Assembly (NCBI GenBank): GCA_012030715.1
Contig: JAAUUJ010000020.1
Location: 1 to 38,095, forward strand
Direction: 5' to 3'
Length of the DNA: 38,095 bases
Origin: Synechococcaceae cyanobacterium SM2_3_1
GTDB taxonomy: Bacteria; Cyanobacteriota; Cyanobacteriia; Thermostichales; Thermostichaceae
Below the pieces are notes generated by a model, which searched no databases, was not told where the DNA came from, and saw nothing but the letters and a program-made list of their open reading frames with translations. The translations under genes and the position numbers were made by a program. Every line of letters begins with the position of its first letter. The stretch's first letter is position 1. Positions 24,874-33,379 of this stretch are shown here, piece by piece.

Positions 24874-27540
24874 TTAGCGGGTTTCTAGCGTTTGCTCTTC
24901 CTGCCCAGTGACTTCGATCTGGAAGCGGGACACCGATTGTTGCAGCGTCTGCACCTCCGTCACCAGATCCTGGAGAACCGACACGATGCCCTGAGCTTCA
25001 TTGGAGGTATTTTGGGCAATGGCGGTAACGTAGGAAATCGCCTCATTCACCTGCTGAGAAACCTCTGCCTGCGTCTCGGTAGCACTGGAAACGGTGGTCA
25101 GGAGCCCATCAATTTGCTGGTTAATATGCAGCAACTCCTTGAGCCGCTCCTGGGTCTGGTTGATCAGTCGGGTACCGGTCACCACCTGTGCGGTGCTGGT
25201 TTCCATCCCGCGCAGCACTGCCGCCGTATCCTCCTGGATGCCCGTGATCAGGTGTTCAATCTCATGGGCAAAGTCATTTACCTGAGATGCCAGTCGTCTC
25301 ACCTCATCGGCAATCTGGCGGAAACCCTGACCATGTTCACCGGCACGGGCCGCCTCCAGAGCGGCATTAAAGGCCAGCAGGTTGGTGCGATCGGCAATGC
25401 CAGCAATAATGGCCACAATTTGGGAAATCTCTTGGGAGGATTCGGCCAGCCGTTTGATCTGTTTGGCGGTTTCGGCAGTGGAACTGCGCAGGGTCTCCAT
25501 GTTGGTTACTGTGTCCACAATCACAGCGTCCCCCTGGACGGCCAGTTCTGCGCCTCGCTGGGCAATCTCTGCCGCCTGCCGGGCGGATGCAGCCACCTGC
25601 AATGTCGAGGTCAGGTTGTTTTCCACCAGCTCCAGGATCCGATGGAGTTCTGCTGCCTGGGACAAGGCGTTAGGAGATAGCTGACGGGCAGAGGTCTCAC
25701 TTTGCTGCACCATGCGGGTGACCTGATCCACAACGGTGCGGGCCTGGGTTGCTAGCTGCCGCAGACTGCGGATCGTGGCATTAAAGGCATCGGCAATCGA
25801 ACCCACTTCGCCCTCTGTCACTGCGGCATGGACCGTCAGATCCCCCCGCTGGGCCCCTTCAATATCCAGGAGCAGCTTCACCACTCCCTCCTGCAGATCT
25901 TCCCGCAGCTGCCGTTGCTTTTTGGCCTCCTCCTGACGCTGGGCAATCTCTGTCTCCAGGGCAGCATCTGCCTGTTCAATGCTGACCGCCATGTCGTTGA
26001 AAGCACGGGCCAGCTGCCCGATCTCATCCGTGGAGAGCACATCCGCCCGCACCCTGCGATCCCCCTGCGAGAAGGATCGAGCCGTCTGACCCAACTTCAA
26101 CAGGGGCAGGGTAATCGATCGTCCCAGGAAAATGGCCAGCAGAATGTGTAAAATCACGACCCCAGCACTGACCGCTACCAGATGGATCAGCGCCCGTTCC
26201 AGAAGACTATCCAGTCCGGATTCCGGTGTGCCCCGCAGCAGTAACGCAGGAGGATCAGCAGTCCTGACTTCCACTGGGGGTCTCATATCCTCAGCGATCA
26301 CCTGGTTGGGTAAGGCCACCGCCGCCACTGTGTACCAGCGGTCCCCCAGGGGCAGGCGTTCAATCTTCGGCTGGCGGCGAGGATCCTCGGCAGCAGCTTG
26401 CAGCAACTGACGACTGGTTTCTGCTTCAGGAAGTGGGACCAGAGTCTCGGGCAGACCTTCTTCCCCTTGATAGGCCGACAGCACCAGCTGGCCGCCCGCT
26501 TCCCCATACCAGTAGACGCCGCTGTAGCCACCATCCACTCGCAAATCCGTGTCCCCCACCGGATCGCCAAAGGTCTGAAGGGTTTGTTCCAGCCAGCCAG
26601 GATCTCCGTCGATTCTGGAGCCTGCCACCAGGGCCCCCAGCACCTCTCCCGTTTGCGGATCCTCTACTGGCTGAGCGATCAGGCGCACCAGCACAGGAGT
26701 AGTGGACTCGGCCTCAACCATCCAGGGGGGCAGATCCTCAGGACTGAGCAGACTGGTGGAACGCACCTGCTGGGGGAAAGCCAGGACTTTGGAGACCACC
26801 TGATTCGGATCCAGACGCGTTAGGGCGGGAAAGGGTTGACTGCTGGCCAGAACCCGTTGCTCCGGTCCTACCAGCGCCAGAAAATCCTGCTGTTGAGCCT
26901 GTGCCTCCTGTTGGAGTGCCTGTTCCACCTGGGCCTGCATGGAGGCCGTGTCCCCAATCCCCTGGGCAAAAGACTGGGTAAATCCCACGATCAGCGATCC
27001 CATTGCCTGCGACCGTAAACTGGCCCCAAGCCGATCCATCTGGCTGTTGTAATTAGCTTCCATGACGGCTAGTTCTGAGCGGGCTTGATTGCGCAACTGA
27101 TCCCGCAGACTTTGACTGATCAGGGTCGATCCTGTCACCACCAACCCCAGAACCAGCACCTCAAACATGGCCAGGCCCACCAGTTGCTTGGTATTGATTG
27201 AGAGGTTACTGAACCAGTCCACTGGAACCGGAGGACTGGCCGCTGCTGAGCTGGGTCCTCCACCTGTGCTGACCAGCAGGGAGGAGGAGGTCTGAAGGCT
27301 CTGTTTCCCCCGCCCCAGATTATCCAGAGCTTTTTGGGCAATGGCCCCATAGGTCCCCTCTGGATCGGCGGCTACGATCCGCTGATAAATCTGGATGGCC
27401 AGGGTGAGCTCTCCATTCTGTTCATGGTGATTGGCTGCCAGGATCTCTGACATCAGATCCGTTAAGGGAGGAACCGTCACTCCCTTGGAGGCATCTGTCT
27501 CGGGGATTGCAGGGGGGGACAGGTGATCAGAAGCAGTCAT
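24874..27540 (-). CDS. Methyl-accepting chemotaxis protein (PilJ/PixJ-like)
   Basis: An 888-aa transducer. Residues ~28-80 look like a TPR-type helix pair (LAIQIYQRIVAADPEG). Membrane spans lie at ~119-141 and ~450-472, with a ~310-residue periplasmic sensor between. Two HAMP-like domains follow (~473-525, ~550-602), then the signalling coiled coil with tip NLLAFNAALEAARAGEHGQG. In cyanobacteria such proteins drive type IV pilus phototaxis or chemotaxis with CheA/CheW. It starts 12 bases after the CheW gene. The CheA gene that normally follows is absent here. Confidence 0.93.
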   Translation of the reverse strand: MTASDHLSPPAIPETDASKGVTVPPLTDLMSEILAANHHEQNGELTLAIQIYQRIVAADPEGTYGAIAQKALDNLGRGKQSLQTSSSLLVSTGGGPSSAAASPPVPVDWFSNLSINTKQLVGLAMFEVLVLGLVVTGSTLISQSLRDQLRNQARSELAVMEANYNSQMDRLGASLRSQAMGSLIVGFTQSFAQGIGDTASMQAQVEQALQQEAQAQQQDFLALVGPEQRVLASSQPFPALTRLDPNQVVSKVLAFPQQVRSTSLLSPEDLPPWMVEAESTTPVLVRLIAQPVEDPQTGEVLGALVAGSRIDGDPGWLEQTLQTFGDPVGDTDLRVDGGYSGVYWYGEAGGQLVLSAYQGEEGLPETLVPLPEAETSRQLLQAAAEDPRRQPKIERLPLGDRWYTVAAVALPNQVIAEDMRPPVEVRTADPPALLLRGTPESGLDSLLERALIHLVAVSAGVVILHILLAIFLGRSITLPLLKLGQTARSFSQGDRRVRADVLSTDEIGQLARAFNDMAVSIEQADAALETEIAQRQEEAKKQRQLREDLQEGVVKLLLDIEGAQRGDLTVHAAVTEGEVGSIADAFNATIRSLRQLATQARTVVDQVTRMVQQSETSARQLSPNALSQAAELHRILELVENNLTSTLQVAASARQAAEIAQRGAELAVQGDAVIVDTVTNMETLRSSTAETAKQIKRLAESSQEISQIVAIIAGIADRTNLLAFNAALEAARAGEHGQGFRQIADEVRRLASQVNDFAHEIEHLITGIQEDTAAVLRGMETSTAQVVTGTRLINQTQERLKELLHINQQIDGLLTTVSSATETQAEVSQQVNEAISYVTAIAQNTSNEAQGIVSVLQDLVTEVQTLQQSVSRFQIEVTGQEEQTLETR

Positions 27541-27556
27541 GGCAGCGTATCCTTAC

Positions 27557-28164
27557 TCAGGAATTAACAGGGAGCAGAGTTGTGACGGGTGCGGCAGGCG
27601 AAGCATCAGAGGCATGGGGATGCGGATCCTCCTGCAGAAGGGCAAAGAGAGCAGCAGGATTGAGAAGCGCAATACGGATCCGATCCGGCAACCCGCAGGC
27701 GACGGCACCAGACCGGTGACAACATCGATGCCAGCGAAGCGGGAGACCAGACCATCAAAAAGGCGGCGGATCTCGGGCTTCAGTTGCTGAGGCAGTGGAT
27801 GCAGCTGTGAACCAGAAAGGCTGTAGATCCCATCTAATTCAGACACAATGCAGGCAAGGCGACGAAGACGGGGGCGCTCCCGCTCTCCCAGCGGTTCTGA
27901 AACCCGCAAGACGGTCGCCAGAAGCGAGGCCGGTGTTGTCGTCAGGGGACTCGCGCTCATAGAGAGATACTGACTGAGATCAAACATCCACACTAAAGAC
28001 CCTTTTTGATTGATCACCCCTACAAACGAAGATGGAACTCCAGGGATGGGACAGATGCGCTGGGGATTAATACGCAGCACAGATTCCACTGTTTCTAGAG
28101 GAATGGCCAAACGCACAGATCCGGCCAGGCGCACCCCAAAATATTCCTGAGCAGGCATGGTCAT
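27557..28164 (-). pseudogene. cheW: CheW-like adaptor protein (C-terminus frameshifted)
   Basis: CheW couples the MCP to CheA. The open frame (MPAQEYFGVRLAGSVRLAIP ... ICPIPGVPSSFVGVINQKGS ... MFDLSQYL) has the two beta-barrel halves. After PSPAG it runs into a hydrophobic, Arg-rich tail that is foreign to the family. One extra base at 27690-27691 (AA to AAA on the plus strand) changes the end to LPDRIRIALLNPAALFALLQ, a proper CheW end, stopping at 27557 with 202 aa in total. The uncorrected frame stops at 27553. The gene lies between cheY and the MCP gene with short gaps. Confidence 0.85.
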
Positions 28165-28179
28165 CAGGTCCCTTCCTCC

Positions 28180-28545
28180 TTAGTTGGCATAGCGAAGTGC
28201 TGTTTCCAATAGCTGCTTGGGAGCAAAGGGTTTGCTGATATAGGCATTGCCCCCCTGACGCAACGCCCAGAACCGATCGGATTCCTGATTACGGTGGGAG
28301 CAGAAGACAACTGGAATCTTTTGTAAATGAGGGGTGGCTCGGATCAGGCGACAGAGCTCCAGCCCACTCCGATCTGGCATCACAATATCGAGAACAATCA
28401 GATTGGGCTGAGGATGGACCTCAAGCCATTGCCAGGCGGACTCGACATTGTCTGCGAGCGCGACTTCAAATCCGGCCTGCGTCAACAGGGCCGCGATCAG
28501 CTTCCGCTCTGATTCCACATCCTCTACCACAAGTACCGTCTTCAT
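28180..28545 (-). CDS. CheY-like response regulator (PilH/TaxY type)
   Basis: A 121-aa single REC domain. The acidic pocket is VVEDVESE (E8, D9), phospho-acceptor D53 in VLDIVMPDRSG, S83 in VVFCSHRN and K105 in YISKPFAPKQ. All key residues are present. It starts 38 bases after the PatA-like gene and is followed by cheW 15 bases later. In cyanobacterial pil/tax operons this second regulator, with no output domain, works as a diffusible or phosphate-sink partner. Confidence 0.92.
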   Translation of the reverse strand: MKTVLVVEDVESERKLIAALLTQAGFEVALADNVESAWQWLEVHPQPNLIVLDIVMPDRSGLELCRLIRATPHLQKIPVVFCSHRNQESDRFWALRQGGNAYISKPFAPKQLLETALRYAN

Positions 28546-28583
28546 AGGACATCACTGTTGATACGATGATCGAACCGGCTGAC

Positions 28584-29789
28584 TCATTCTTCCGGAGGCG
28601 CTCCCTGTTGCGGGCGATCCTGGGCCATCTTCTGCACCACCTGCAGGAGACGCTGCGGATCAAAAGGTTTGGTGAGATACTCGGTAACTCCCAACATGCG
28701 AGCCTGCAATCGATCCAGCAAGCCATCGCGGCCCGTCAACATCACAATGGGAATTTCCCGCAGTTGCTTGGACTGGCGCAGCATCCGACTGAGCTCATAG
28801 CCATCTATCTCAGGCATATTGACATCCATCAGGATCAGAGCTGGTCGATGCCGAACCAGGGCGGTCAGGGCTTGAGAAGGTTCGGTAATGCTGAGAACGT
28901 CGTAGCCTACTGACTGCAGGGTTAATTGCACCTGACGGTGAACGGTTTTACTGTCGTCGATACAGGCAATCACTGTCCGGCGTTCGGCTTCTTTGAACGG
29001 AAGAATCTTAAGAGTCTCAGCCATTACCAGGGGATGCAGCCAGGTGGCTACCACCAGCGGATCCGTTTTTAAGGCATGGGCGATCTCGTAGAGAGTGATT
29101 TTCTGGCTCAAGAGGCGGATGCAGGCGGACATCTGCTGAGAGCGGAGCATCTCCACCACCACCGGCTCGGGATGGGTTTGGGACTGCTCCCAGTGTTCAC
29201 AAAAGTGATCCATCCTTTGATTGTTTAGATCTAGGCGGGCAAACGCTGAGGGAAATTGCGGGCGCACCTGTTCCCAGCGGCGCATCACAGCCTTCACAGA
29301 ACTGATCACCTCCAACACCGGGACCGACAGAACCATCGGATCCGGCTGATCGCCTTTGCGAAACTGGAGGGTGGCCCGATTGACCGCCAGGGCTTGAGCC
29401 AGTGCTTCCTGACTACAGCGCAGCAGCAGACGGCGTAACTCCTCAAGGGGAAAGCGACCGGAGCGACACCACTGACAGAGATGGATGTATTCACTTTTGT
29501 GGGGATGATCCTCCATCGGCAGCGCTTCCAGGTTCAGTTTGGGGCTAAAGCGCTGCATCAGATAGGGCAACCGTGCCTCTTTACCCACACTACTGGTGGC
29601 ATAGGTCAGGCGTTCGCTGGTGACATAGACCTGCCAGCTAACCGAGGCATCCTCTTGATCCTGAATGGTTAAGCTCCCGGTGATCCCACGATTGGCGACT
29701 TCTTGAAGAATCTTGATGGGAGGAGCCTGATTTCTGGACTTCCCCCCTGTCCCAACCGATGTATCGGAAGCAACAGAGTAGCGGGTCAT
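28584..29789 (-). CDS. PatA-like response regulator (DUF4388 + REC)
   Basis: A 401-aa first gene of the chemotaxis unit. An N-terminal DUF4388-type segment (ILQEVANRGITGSLTIQD, SWQVYVTSERLTYATS) is followed by a helical middle part and a C-terminal REC domain (~272-388) with D278/D279, phospho-acceptor D322 (LILMDVNMPEIDG), T352 and K374 (LTKPFDP). Members such as PatA, PixG and PilG sit at the head of cyanobacterial che-like operons and control pili, phototaxis or heterocyst pattern. A good -10 box lies 54 bases upstream. Confidence 0.9.
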   Translation of the reverse strand: MTRYSVASDTSVGTGGKSRNQAPPIKILQEVANRGITGSLTIQDQEDASVSWQVYVTSERLTYATSSVGKEARLPYLMQRFSPKLNLEALPMEDHPHKSEYIHLCQWCRSGRFPLEELRRLLLRCSQEALAQALAVNRATLQFRKGDQPDPMVLSVPVLEVISSVKAVMRRWEQVRPQFPSAFARLDLNNQRMDHFCEHWEQSQTHPEPVVVEMLRSQQMSACIRLLSQKITLYEIAHALKTDPLVVATWLHPLVMAETLKILPFKEAERRTVIACIDDSKTVHRQVQLTLQSVGYDVLSITEPSQALTALVRHRPALILMDVNMPEIDGYELSRMLRQSKQLREIPIVMLTGRDGLLDRLQARMLGVTEYLTKPFDPQRLLQVVQKMAQDRPQQGAPPEE

Positions 29790-29820
29790 GAGAGGAACAC
29801 CTGATGAGAAAGTTGAAGAA

Positions 29821-29849
29821 TTGCAGGCACAAATTGATATTAATTATAC
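29821..29849. promoter_or_regulatory. Overlapping divergent promoters for the chemotaxis operon and the small ORF
   Basis: On the minus strand a perfect TATAAT lies at 29843-29848, about 54 bases upstream of the PatA-like ATG; its -35 is weak. On the plus strand TTGCAG (29821-29826) and TTATAC (29844-29849) are 17 bases apart and point to the small gene at 29879. The two -10 boxes overlap, so the promoters may compete. Assigned by inspection only. Confidence 0.45.
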
Positions 29850-29878
29850 CTTAATTTTCCTGAGAAAAGGAGGTATTC

Positions 29879-30025
29879 ATGCTGGCTCGAGGTGCTTGGG
29901 TTGGCGGTCCCGCAGAAGCACTTATTCAGTGTGTTAAGGATCACATCAAATCACCGATATCTCGGGCGGAAACCCACTGCAGTCGCGGTCAGTGGCATGA
30001 TAAAACCCACAAGATATTGGGTTAA
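29879..30025 (+). CDS. Small hypothetical protein (48 aa) with a strong ribosome-binding site
   Basis: I do not recognise a family. The ATG is preceded by AAAAGGAGG with a 5-base spacer, one of the best ribosome-binding sites in the window. The protein begins MLARGAWVGGPAEALIQCVK and later has SRAETHCSRGQWHDKTHK, with two Cys and four His, so metal binding is possible. It fills the 347-base gap between the divergent chemotaxis operon and queA. After its stop, GCCCT-N8-AGGGC (30034-30051) could form a hairpin. It could be a leader peptide for queA or an independent small protein. Confidence 0.5.
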   Translation: MLARGAWVGGPAEALIQCVKDHIKSPISRAETHCSRGQWHDKTHKILG

Positions 30026-30136
30026 TTTCCAAGCCCTTCCTGATCAGGGCAAGGACAGCGATCGATGAAAGATGTCTTTACCACCTAAGATGAGATGAAG
30101 AAAACATTAATGACTGCCGTCTAAGCCACGTCTGCT
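30026..30136 (+). other. Region upstream of queA
   Basis: It contains the GCCCT/AGGGC hairpin at 30034-30051 and an AT-rich stretch (AAGAAAACATTAATGACT) just before queA. No firm promoter or classical terminator can be named. No riboswitch-like fold was recognised. Confidence 0.3.
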
Positions 30137-31240
30137 ATGCCTCACCCTGTTCAACAGGCTGCTGATGGAGATGATTTGACCGCCTCCTATGGTTATCTTC
30201 TCCCGCCCTCACAGATTGCTCAGACGCCGCTTTATCCCCGCGATCAAGCCCGCCTGCTGGTAGTCACTCCCACACAGCACTCCCACAGTTGTTTCGCGGA
30301 TCTGCCTCAGTGGTTGTGCCCCGGGGATCTTCTGGTTTTGAATGACACCAAAGTGATCCCCGCCCGTCTCTATGGCCAGAAAAACAGTGGGGCCCGCATC
30401 GAAACCTTACTGCTTGAGCAGCTGGATGAACACACCTGGCTGGCGTTGGTCAAACCAGGACGACGGCTTAAGCTAGGAGACCGGATTGTCTTTGCCGCCA
30501 ACCTTGAGGCGGATGTAGTGGGTCTGGATCCAGCGTCAGGCGGGCGGCTGCTGCGCTTTATCTGGCCTGATCAACTCTCGTTTTCAACCCTATTGGAACA
30601 ACTGGGGGAAATTCCCTTTCCACCCTATATTCAGGACTCCAGTGCCGCTCCAGACGAGTACCAGACGGTCTGGGCCACTCACCCCGGATCAGTGGCGGCT
30701 CCCACAGCAGGACTGCATTTCACCACCGATCTTCTCGAGAGGCTGGCCAACCAGGGGATCCAAACCGCTACGATTACCCTGACCATTGGCCTGGACACCT
30801 TTCGACCAGTAGAAGCCGAGCGTGTGCAGGATCACCAAATTCATCGGGAATGGATGGCTGTACCCGAGACAACGGTGGCCAAGATCCTGGCGACGCAAGC
30901 TGAAGCTGGACGGGTGATTGCAGTCGGAACAACGGTGGCCCGGGCAGTGGAAACAGCGGCCCAGAGGAGTGTTCTTCAGCCCTGGCGGGGGAAGACTGAT
31001 CTCTTTATTTATCCAGGCTACCGCTGGCGAGTGCTGGATGGCCTGATCACCAACTTCCACCTACCCCGCTCCAGTCTCCTGATGCTGGTGAGTGCCCTGA
31101 TTGGACGGCAACGTCTCCTGCAGCTCTACGCCGAGGCCATACAACAGCAGTACCGCTTCTATTCGTTTGGGGATGGCATGCTGATCCTGCCAGAAGCGAT
31201 TCGGCCTAGGCTGGGGGCTGAGGGATCCACTGCACCCTAA
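30137..31240 (+). CDS. queA: S-adenosylmethionine:tRNA ribosyltransferase-isomerase QueA
   Basis: A 367-aa enzyme that adds the ribosyl part of SAM to preQ1 in tRNA to make epoxyqueuosine. Family segments are present: LLPPSQIAQTPLYPRDQARL, GDLLVLNDTKVIPARLYG, EIPFPPYIQ, QTVWATHPGSVAAPTAGLHF, TLTIGLDTFRPV and LDGLITNFHLPRSSLLMLVS. It is a little longer than the ~345-aa norm through a loose N-terminus and a short C-terminal tail. Its stop codon overlaps the stop of the convergent DUF3134 gene. No break is seen. Confidence 0.96.
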   Translation: MPHPVQQAADGDDLTASYGYLLPPSQIAQTPLYPRDQARLLVVTPTQHSHSCFADLPQWLCPGDLLVLNDTKVIPARLYGQKNSGARIETLLLEQLDEHTWLALVKPGRRLKLGDRIVFAANLEADVVGLDPASGGRLLRFIWPDQLSFSTLLEQLGEIPFPPYIQDSSAAPDEYQTVWATHPGSVAAPTAGLHFTTDLLERLANQGIQTATITLTIGLDTFRPVEAERVQDHQIHREWMAVPETTVAKILATQAEAGRVIAVGTTVARAVETAAQRSVLQPWRGKTDLFIYPGYRWRVLDGLITNFHLPRSSLLMLVSALIGRQRLLQLYAEAIQQQYRFYSFGDGMLILPEAIRPRLGAEGSTAP

Positions 31241-31452
31241 TCCTCGTCATCAAAGTCGCCAAACTCCTCATCCCCGATCAGATCATCAATATCTTCAATA
31301 TCCTCTTCCGCCAGAGGTGCCGCGGGCTCAGGTGTCTGCTCGATCAAACGGCCCTGTTTGCGCATCCAGTCCAGAATCGACATGCTGTCTTTGGAGGGAA
31401 TGATGGTGGCCTTACGGTTACGGGGTTCTTCCCGCAGAGATGGGTTTTGCAT
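31237..31452 (-). CDS. DUF3134 small acidic protein
   Basis: A 71-aa protein starting MQNPSLREEPRNRKATIIPS, then SILDWMRKQGRLIE, then a very acidic tail (EEDIEDIDDLIGDEEF...). This layout matches DUF3134, small proteins that I know only from cyanobacteria; the function is unknown. Its stop overlaps that of queA (31237-31240), so the two transcripts meet tail to tail. A reasonable promoter lies at 31494-31523. Confidence 0.8.
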   Translation of the reverse strand: MQNPSLREEPRNRKATIIPSKDSMSILDWMRKQGRLIEQTPEPAAPLAEEDIEDIDDLIGDEEFGDFDDED

Positions 31453-31493
31453 ACCTGACCCTCAAGATGGAGGAGAATAACTAGAGCTTGATT

Positions 31494-31523
31494 AGCATAC
31501 CCCACCTTTTCTCAGGTCTCCAA
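31494..31523 (-). promoter_or_regulatory. Candidate promoter of the DUF3134 gene
   Basis: Read on the minus strand: TTGGAG (31518-31523), an 18-base spacer, then TATGCT (31494-31499), about 41 bases before the ATG. Four or more matches to each consensus box. By inspection only. Confidence 0.4.
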
Positions 31524-31560
31524 GATCTAACGGTGGAAAACGTTCATCCCCTTACGGTCT

Positions 31561-31920
31561 ATGGATTTCTCTGCCTTTCCCCTCCCCACCTATCACTGGC
31601 ATCTCTTTCTCTGTGCCGATCAAACCAAGCCCAAATGCTGTGAACAAGCTCTGGGATTGGAAACCTGGATCTATCTCAAGCGCAGACTCAAGGAGCTGGG
31701 ACTGGAAGCTGGAGAGCCCAGGATCTACCGCACCAAAGCTAACTGTCTACGGGGCTGTGATCACCAGATCGAGGGGCCGATTTTACTCGTTTACCCGGGC
31801 AGTTACTGGTACCACTCGGTTACCCCTGAGGTGATGGAACGAATCCTGCAGGATCATATGCTAGGGGGGCAGCCAGTGGCAGAATTTTTGGTGACCGCCG
31901 GAACCCTTGTGGACCAATGA
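31561..31920 (+). CDS. Thioredoxin-like [2Fe-2S] ferredoxin domain protein
   Basis: A 119-aa protein with the four cluster cysteines C18 (HLFLCADQ), C27 (KPKCC), C62 and C66 (KANCLRGCDH), followed by the family's GPILLVYPGSYWYHSVTPEV and a C-terminal helix. It resembles the NuoE/HoxE-type thioredoxin-like ferredoxins found as single-domain proteins in cyanobacteria. The role is probably electron transfer or cluster sensing; the partner is unknown. It ends three bases before the convergent protease gene. Confidence 0.88.
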   Translation: MDFSAFPLPTYHWHLFLCADQTKPKCCEQALGLETWIYLKRRLKELGLEAGEPRIYRTKANCLRGCDHQIEGPILLVYPGSYWYHSVTPEVMERILQDHMLGGQPVAEFLVTAGTLVDQ

Positions 31921-31923
31921 ATC

Positions 31924-32613
31924 TCAGCTGAACAGAATCCTCCATCCCACCAGAGCAATCGCCAGATCTGCTAATGCATGACTGACATAGCAGGACCAGA
32001 GGGATCTGAATCTCAGAAACCACCAAGACCAGAGGACTCCCGCCAAAAACACCCCCAGAGATCCAACGATCACCACCAGTGGGTTCTGGAAATAGGCATG
32101 GAGAGCAACAATGTGATGCATCGTAAAACCCAAGGCTGCCAATCCCACCGCACCCCAGCCAGAGAGAAGAATTTCACATTGTTGAGAGACAAACCATCGC
32201 CAGATGTACTCTTCAATCAGTGAGTTGATCAGGGTGAAATACACGCCAAAAGCAACAAAGATTTGCAAATTTCCTAGCCCGATCTGAGCTGCACTCTCCT
32301 GGACTGTATAGGGATCAATCAACTGTCGTCCAATCAACTCATACCCGCCAATAATGAGGCTAAACATGATCAATCCCAGCGCGGCTCCCAGCACCAGATC
32401 TTGTTGCCGGGGAAAGGTGAAGTTAAATTTGCCTTGATCTACCCACACCAACCAGATGATCGGTAACGCCAGGATCCAGATGCGGGTGAGGACAAAGCAA
32501 AACTGTCCAGCAATCTCAGGGAGATAAAATCTGGCCGCGATCCCCAAACTGGCAGGAGCAACCACCAGGATCAGAGCCAGGGCTGCAGAATTGCGAGTGT
32601 TGCTCAAAACCAT
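31924..32613 (-). CDS. CPBP-family intramembrane metalloprotease
   Basis: A 229-aa polytopic membrane protein with 6-7 spans. The CPBP (CAAX protease/bacteriocin-processing) motifs are NSLIEEYIWRWF (E134, E135, R139), GFTMHHIVALH (H166/H167) and YVSHALADLAI (H212). These glutamate-type membrane peptidases process prenylated or peptide substrates, and some give bacteriocin immunity; the substrate here is unknown. It diverges from the GerW-like gene across 57 bases. Confidence 0.88.
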   Translation of the reverse strand: MVLSNTRNSAALALILVVAPASLGIAARFYLPEIAGQFCFVLTRIWILALPIIWLVWVDQGKFNFTFPRQQDLVLGAALGLIMFSLIIGGYELIGRQLIDPYTVQESAAQIGLGNLQIFVAFGVYFTLINSLIEEYIWRWFVSQQCEILLSGWGAVGLAALGFTMHHIVALHAYFQNPLVVIVGSLGVFLAGVLWSWWFLRFRSLWSCYVSHALADLAIALVGWRILFS

Positions 32614-32670
32614 AAGCTATCAGGGGTAACCTTTCCTCTAGGATGACTGTAGTTATGCCACAAGGGATCT

Positions 32671-33075
32671 ATGTCTGGAGCTTTTAACGTTGAACAGCTA
32701 TTGGAAGAAGTGCTAGGTAAACTGCGCACGCTAGCAGAAACAGGGCAGACCTTTGGTAAACCGATCACCGTGGGTGAGATCACCATTGTTCCGTTTATGT
32801 CGCTCAATTTTGGCCTCGGGGGAGCAGGTGGGGAACAGGGATTTGTAGAGCAGTTGCAGAGAGGGAAACGTAGTGATCATCCTCAAAACACCCTCTGGGG
32901 CGGCGCAGGTGGTGGTGTACGGGTGGAACCCCTAGGTTTTCTGGTGATCCGCGGAGAGCGGGTAGAGATCATGACCCTAGAACAACAACCCAATAGCTGG
33001 GATAAATTAGCAGACACCGTGATTCCTCTACTACAGCAATGGCAGGAGACACAGCAAAGACCTGCAGATGCTTAG
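32671..33075 (+). CDS. GerW/YtfJ-family protein
   Basis: A 134-aa protein with an N-terminal helix (VEQLLEEVLGKLRTLAE), the family segment FGKPITVGEITIVPFMSLNF, a Gly-rich loop (GLGGAGGEQG, then WGGGAGGGVRVEP read here as WGGAGGGVRV) and PLGFLVIRGERVEIMTL. GerW was named in spore formers, but the family is widespread in non-sporulating bacteria, where its role is unclear. It ends seven bases from the hydrolase remnant on the other strand. Confidence 0.82.
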   Translation: MSGAFNVEQLLEEVLGKLRTLAETGQTFGKPITVGEITIVPFMSLNFGLGGAGGEQGFVEQLQRGKRSDHPQNTLWGGAGGGVRVEPLGFLVIRGERVEIMTLEQQPNSWDKLADTVIPLLQQWQETQQRPADA

Positions 33076-33082
33076 AACTCAG

Positions 33083-33250
33083 TCATAGAACTTTATCGCC
33101 TCGGCGCCAGCCACCCCCATGCACCCAAACCACCAGAGGCTGATCGCAGGGTTGGGATCCGTTCGGGTAGATATCTAAACTCAGCACACAGATAGCGTTC
33201 TCAGGAGCAAGGCTGGTGTGATCGGCAAGCAAGTAATCTGGCTTTATAGT
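33083..33250 (-). pseudogene. Alpha/beta-hydrolase N-terminal fragment
   Basis: A 55-codon minus-strand frame with no start codon reads YLLADHTSLAPENAICVLSL, then DIYPNGSQPCDQPLVVWVHG and GGWRRGDKVL before a TGA at 33083-33085. The HGGGW oxyanion motif preceded by hydrophobic VVWVHG is diagnostic of the HSL/BD-FAE type esterase fold. About 200 C-terminal residues, with the catalytic Ser, Asp and His, are missing. This is the tail of a deletion and cannot be active. It occupies most of the otherwise empty 332-base gap before the PP2C gene. Confidence 0.7.
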
Positions 33251-33257
33251 CTATAAA
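33243..33257. repeat. Perfect 7-1-7 palindrome upstream of the PP2C gene
   Basis: TTTATAG-T-CTATAAA. Its symmetry and AT-rich arms are typical of a dimeric regulator site, and it lies about 150 bases upstream of the PP2C start. Chance or a remnant of the hydrolase promoter is equally possible. Confidence 0.4.
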
Positions 33258-33351
33258 ACTATATCTAAAGACTCAGAAGAGCAGGCCGATCAAGTCCAAT
33301 AGGCTTACTAAGAACCAAAAGCACCAGCAGCCAAAGATCAGAGCTTAAGGG

Positions 33352-33379
33352 TAGACGAAAAAGAGTTTAGTGTTATAGT
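33352..33379 (+). promoter_or_regulatory. Candidate promoter of the PP2C/kinase unit
   Basis: TAGACG (33352-33357), a 16-base spacer and TATAGT (33374-33379), 28 bases upstream of the PP2C ATG. The -10 is good and the -35 is weak. The PP2C start has no clear Shine-Dalgarno sequence. Confidence 0.35.

Noticed and set aside
27553-27690. Arg/Leu-rich C-terminus of the uncorrected CheW frame as a membrane tail
   Set aside because: The adjacent frame encodes the normal CheW end (NPAALFALL), so the hydrophobic tail is a frameshift product.
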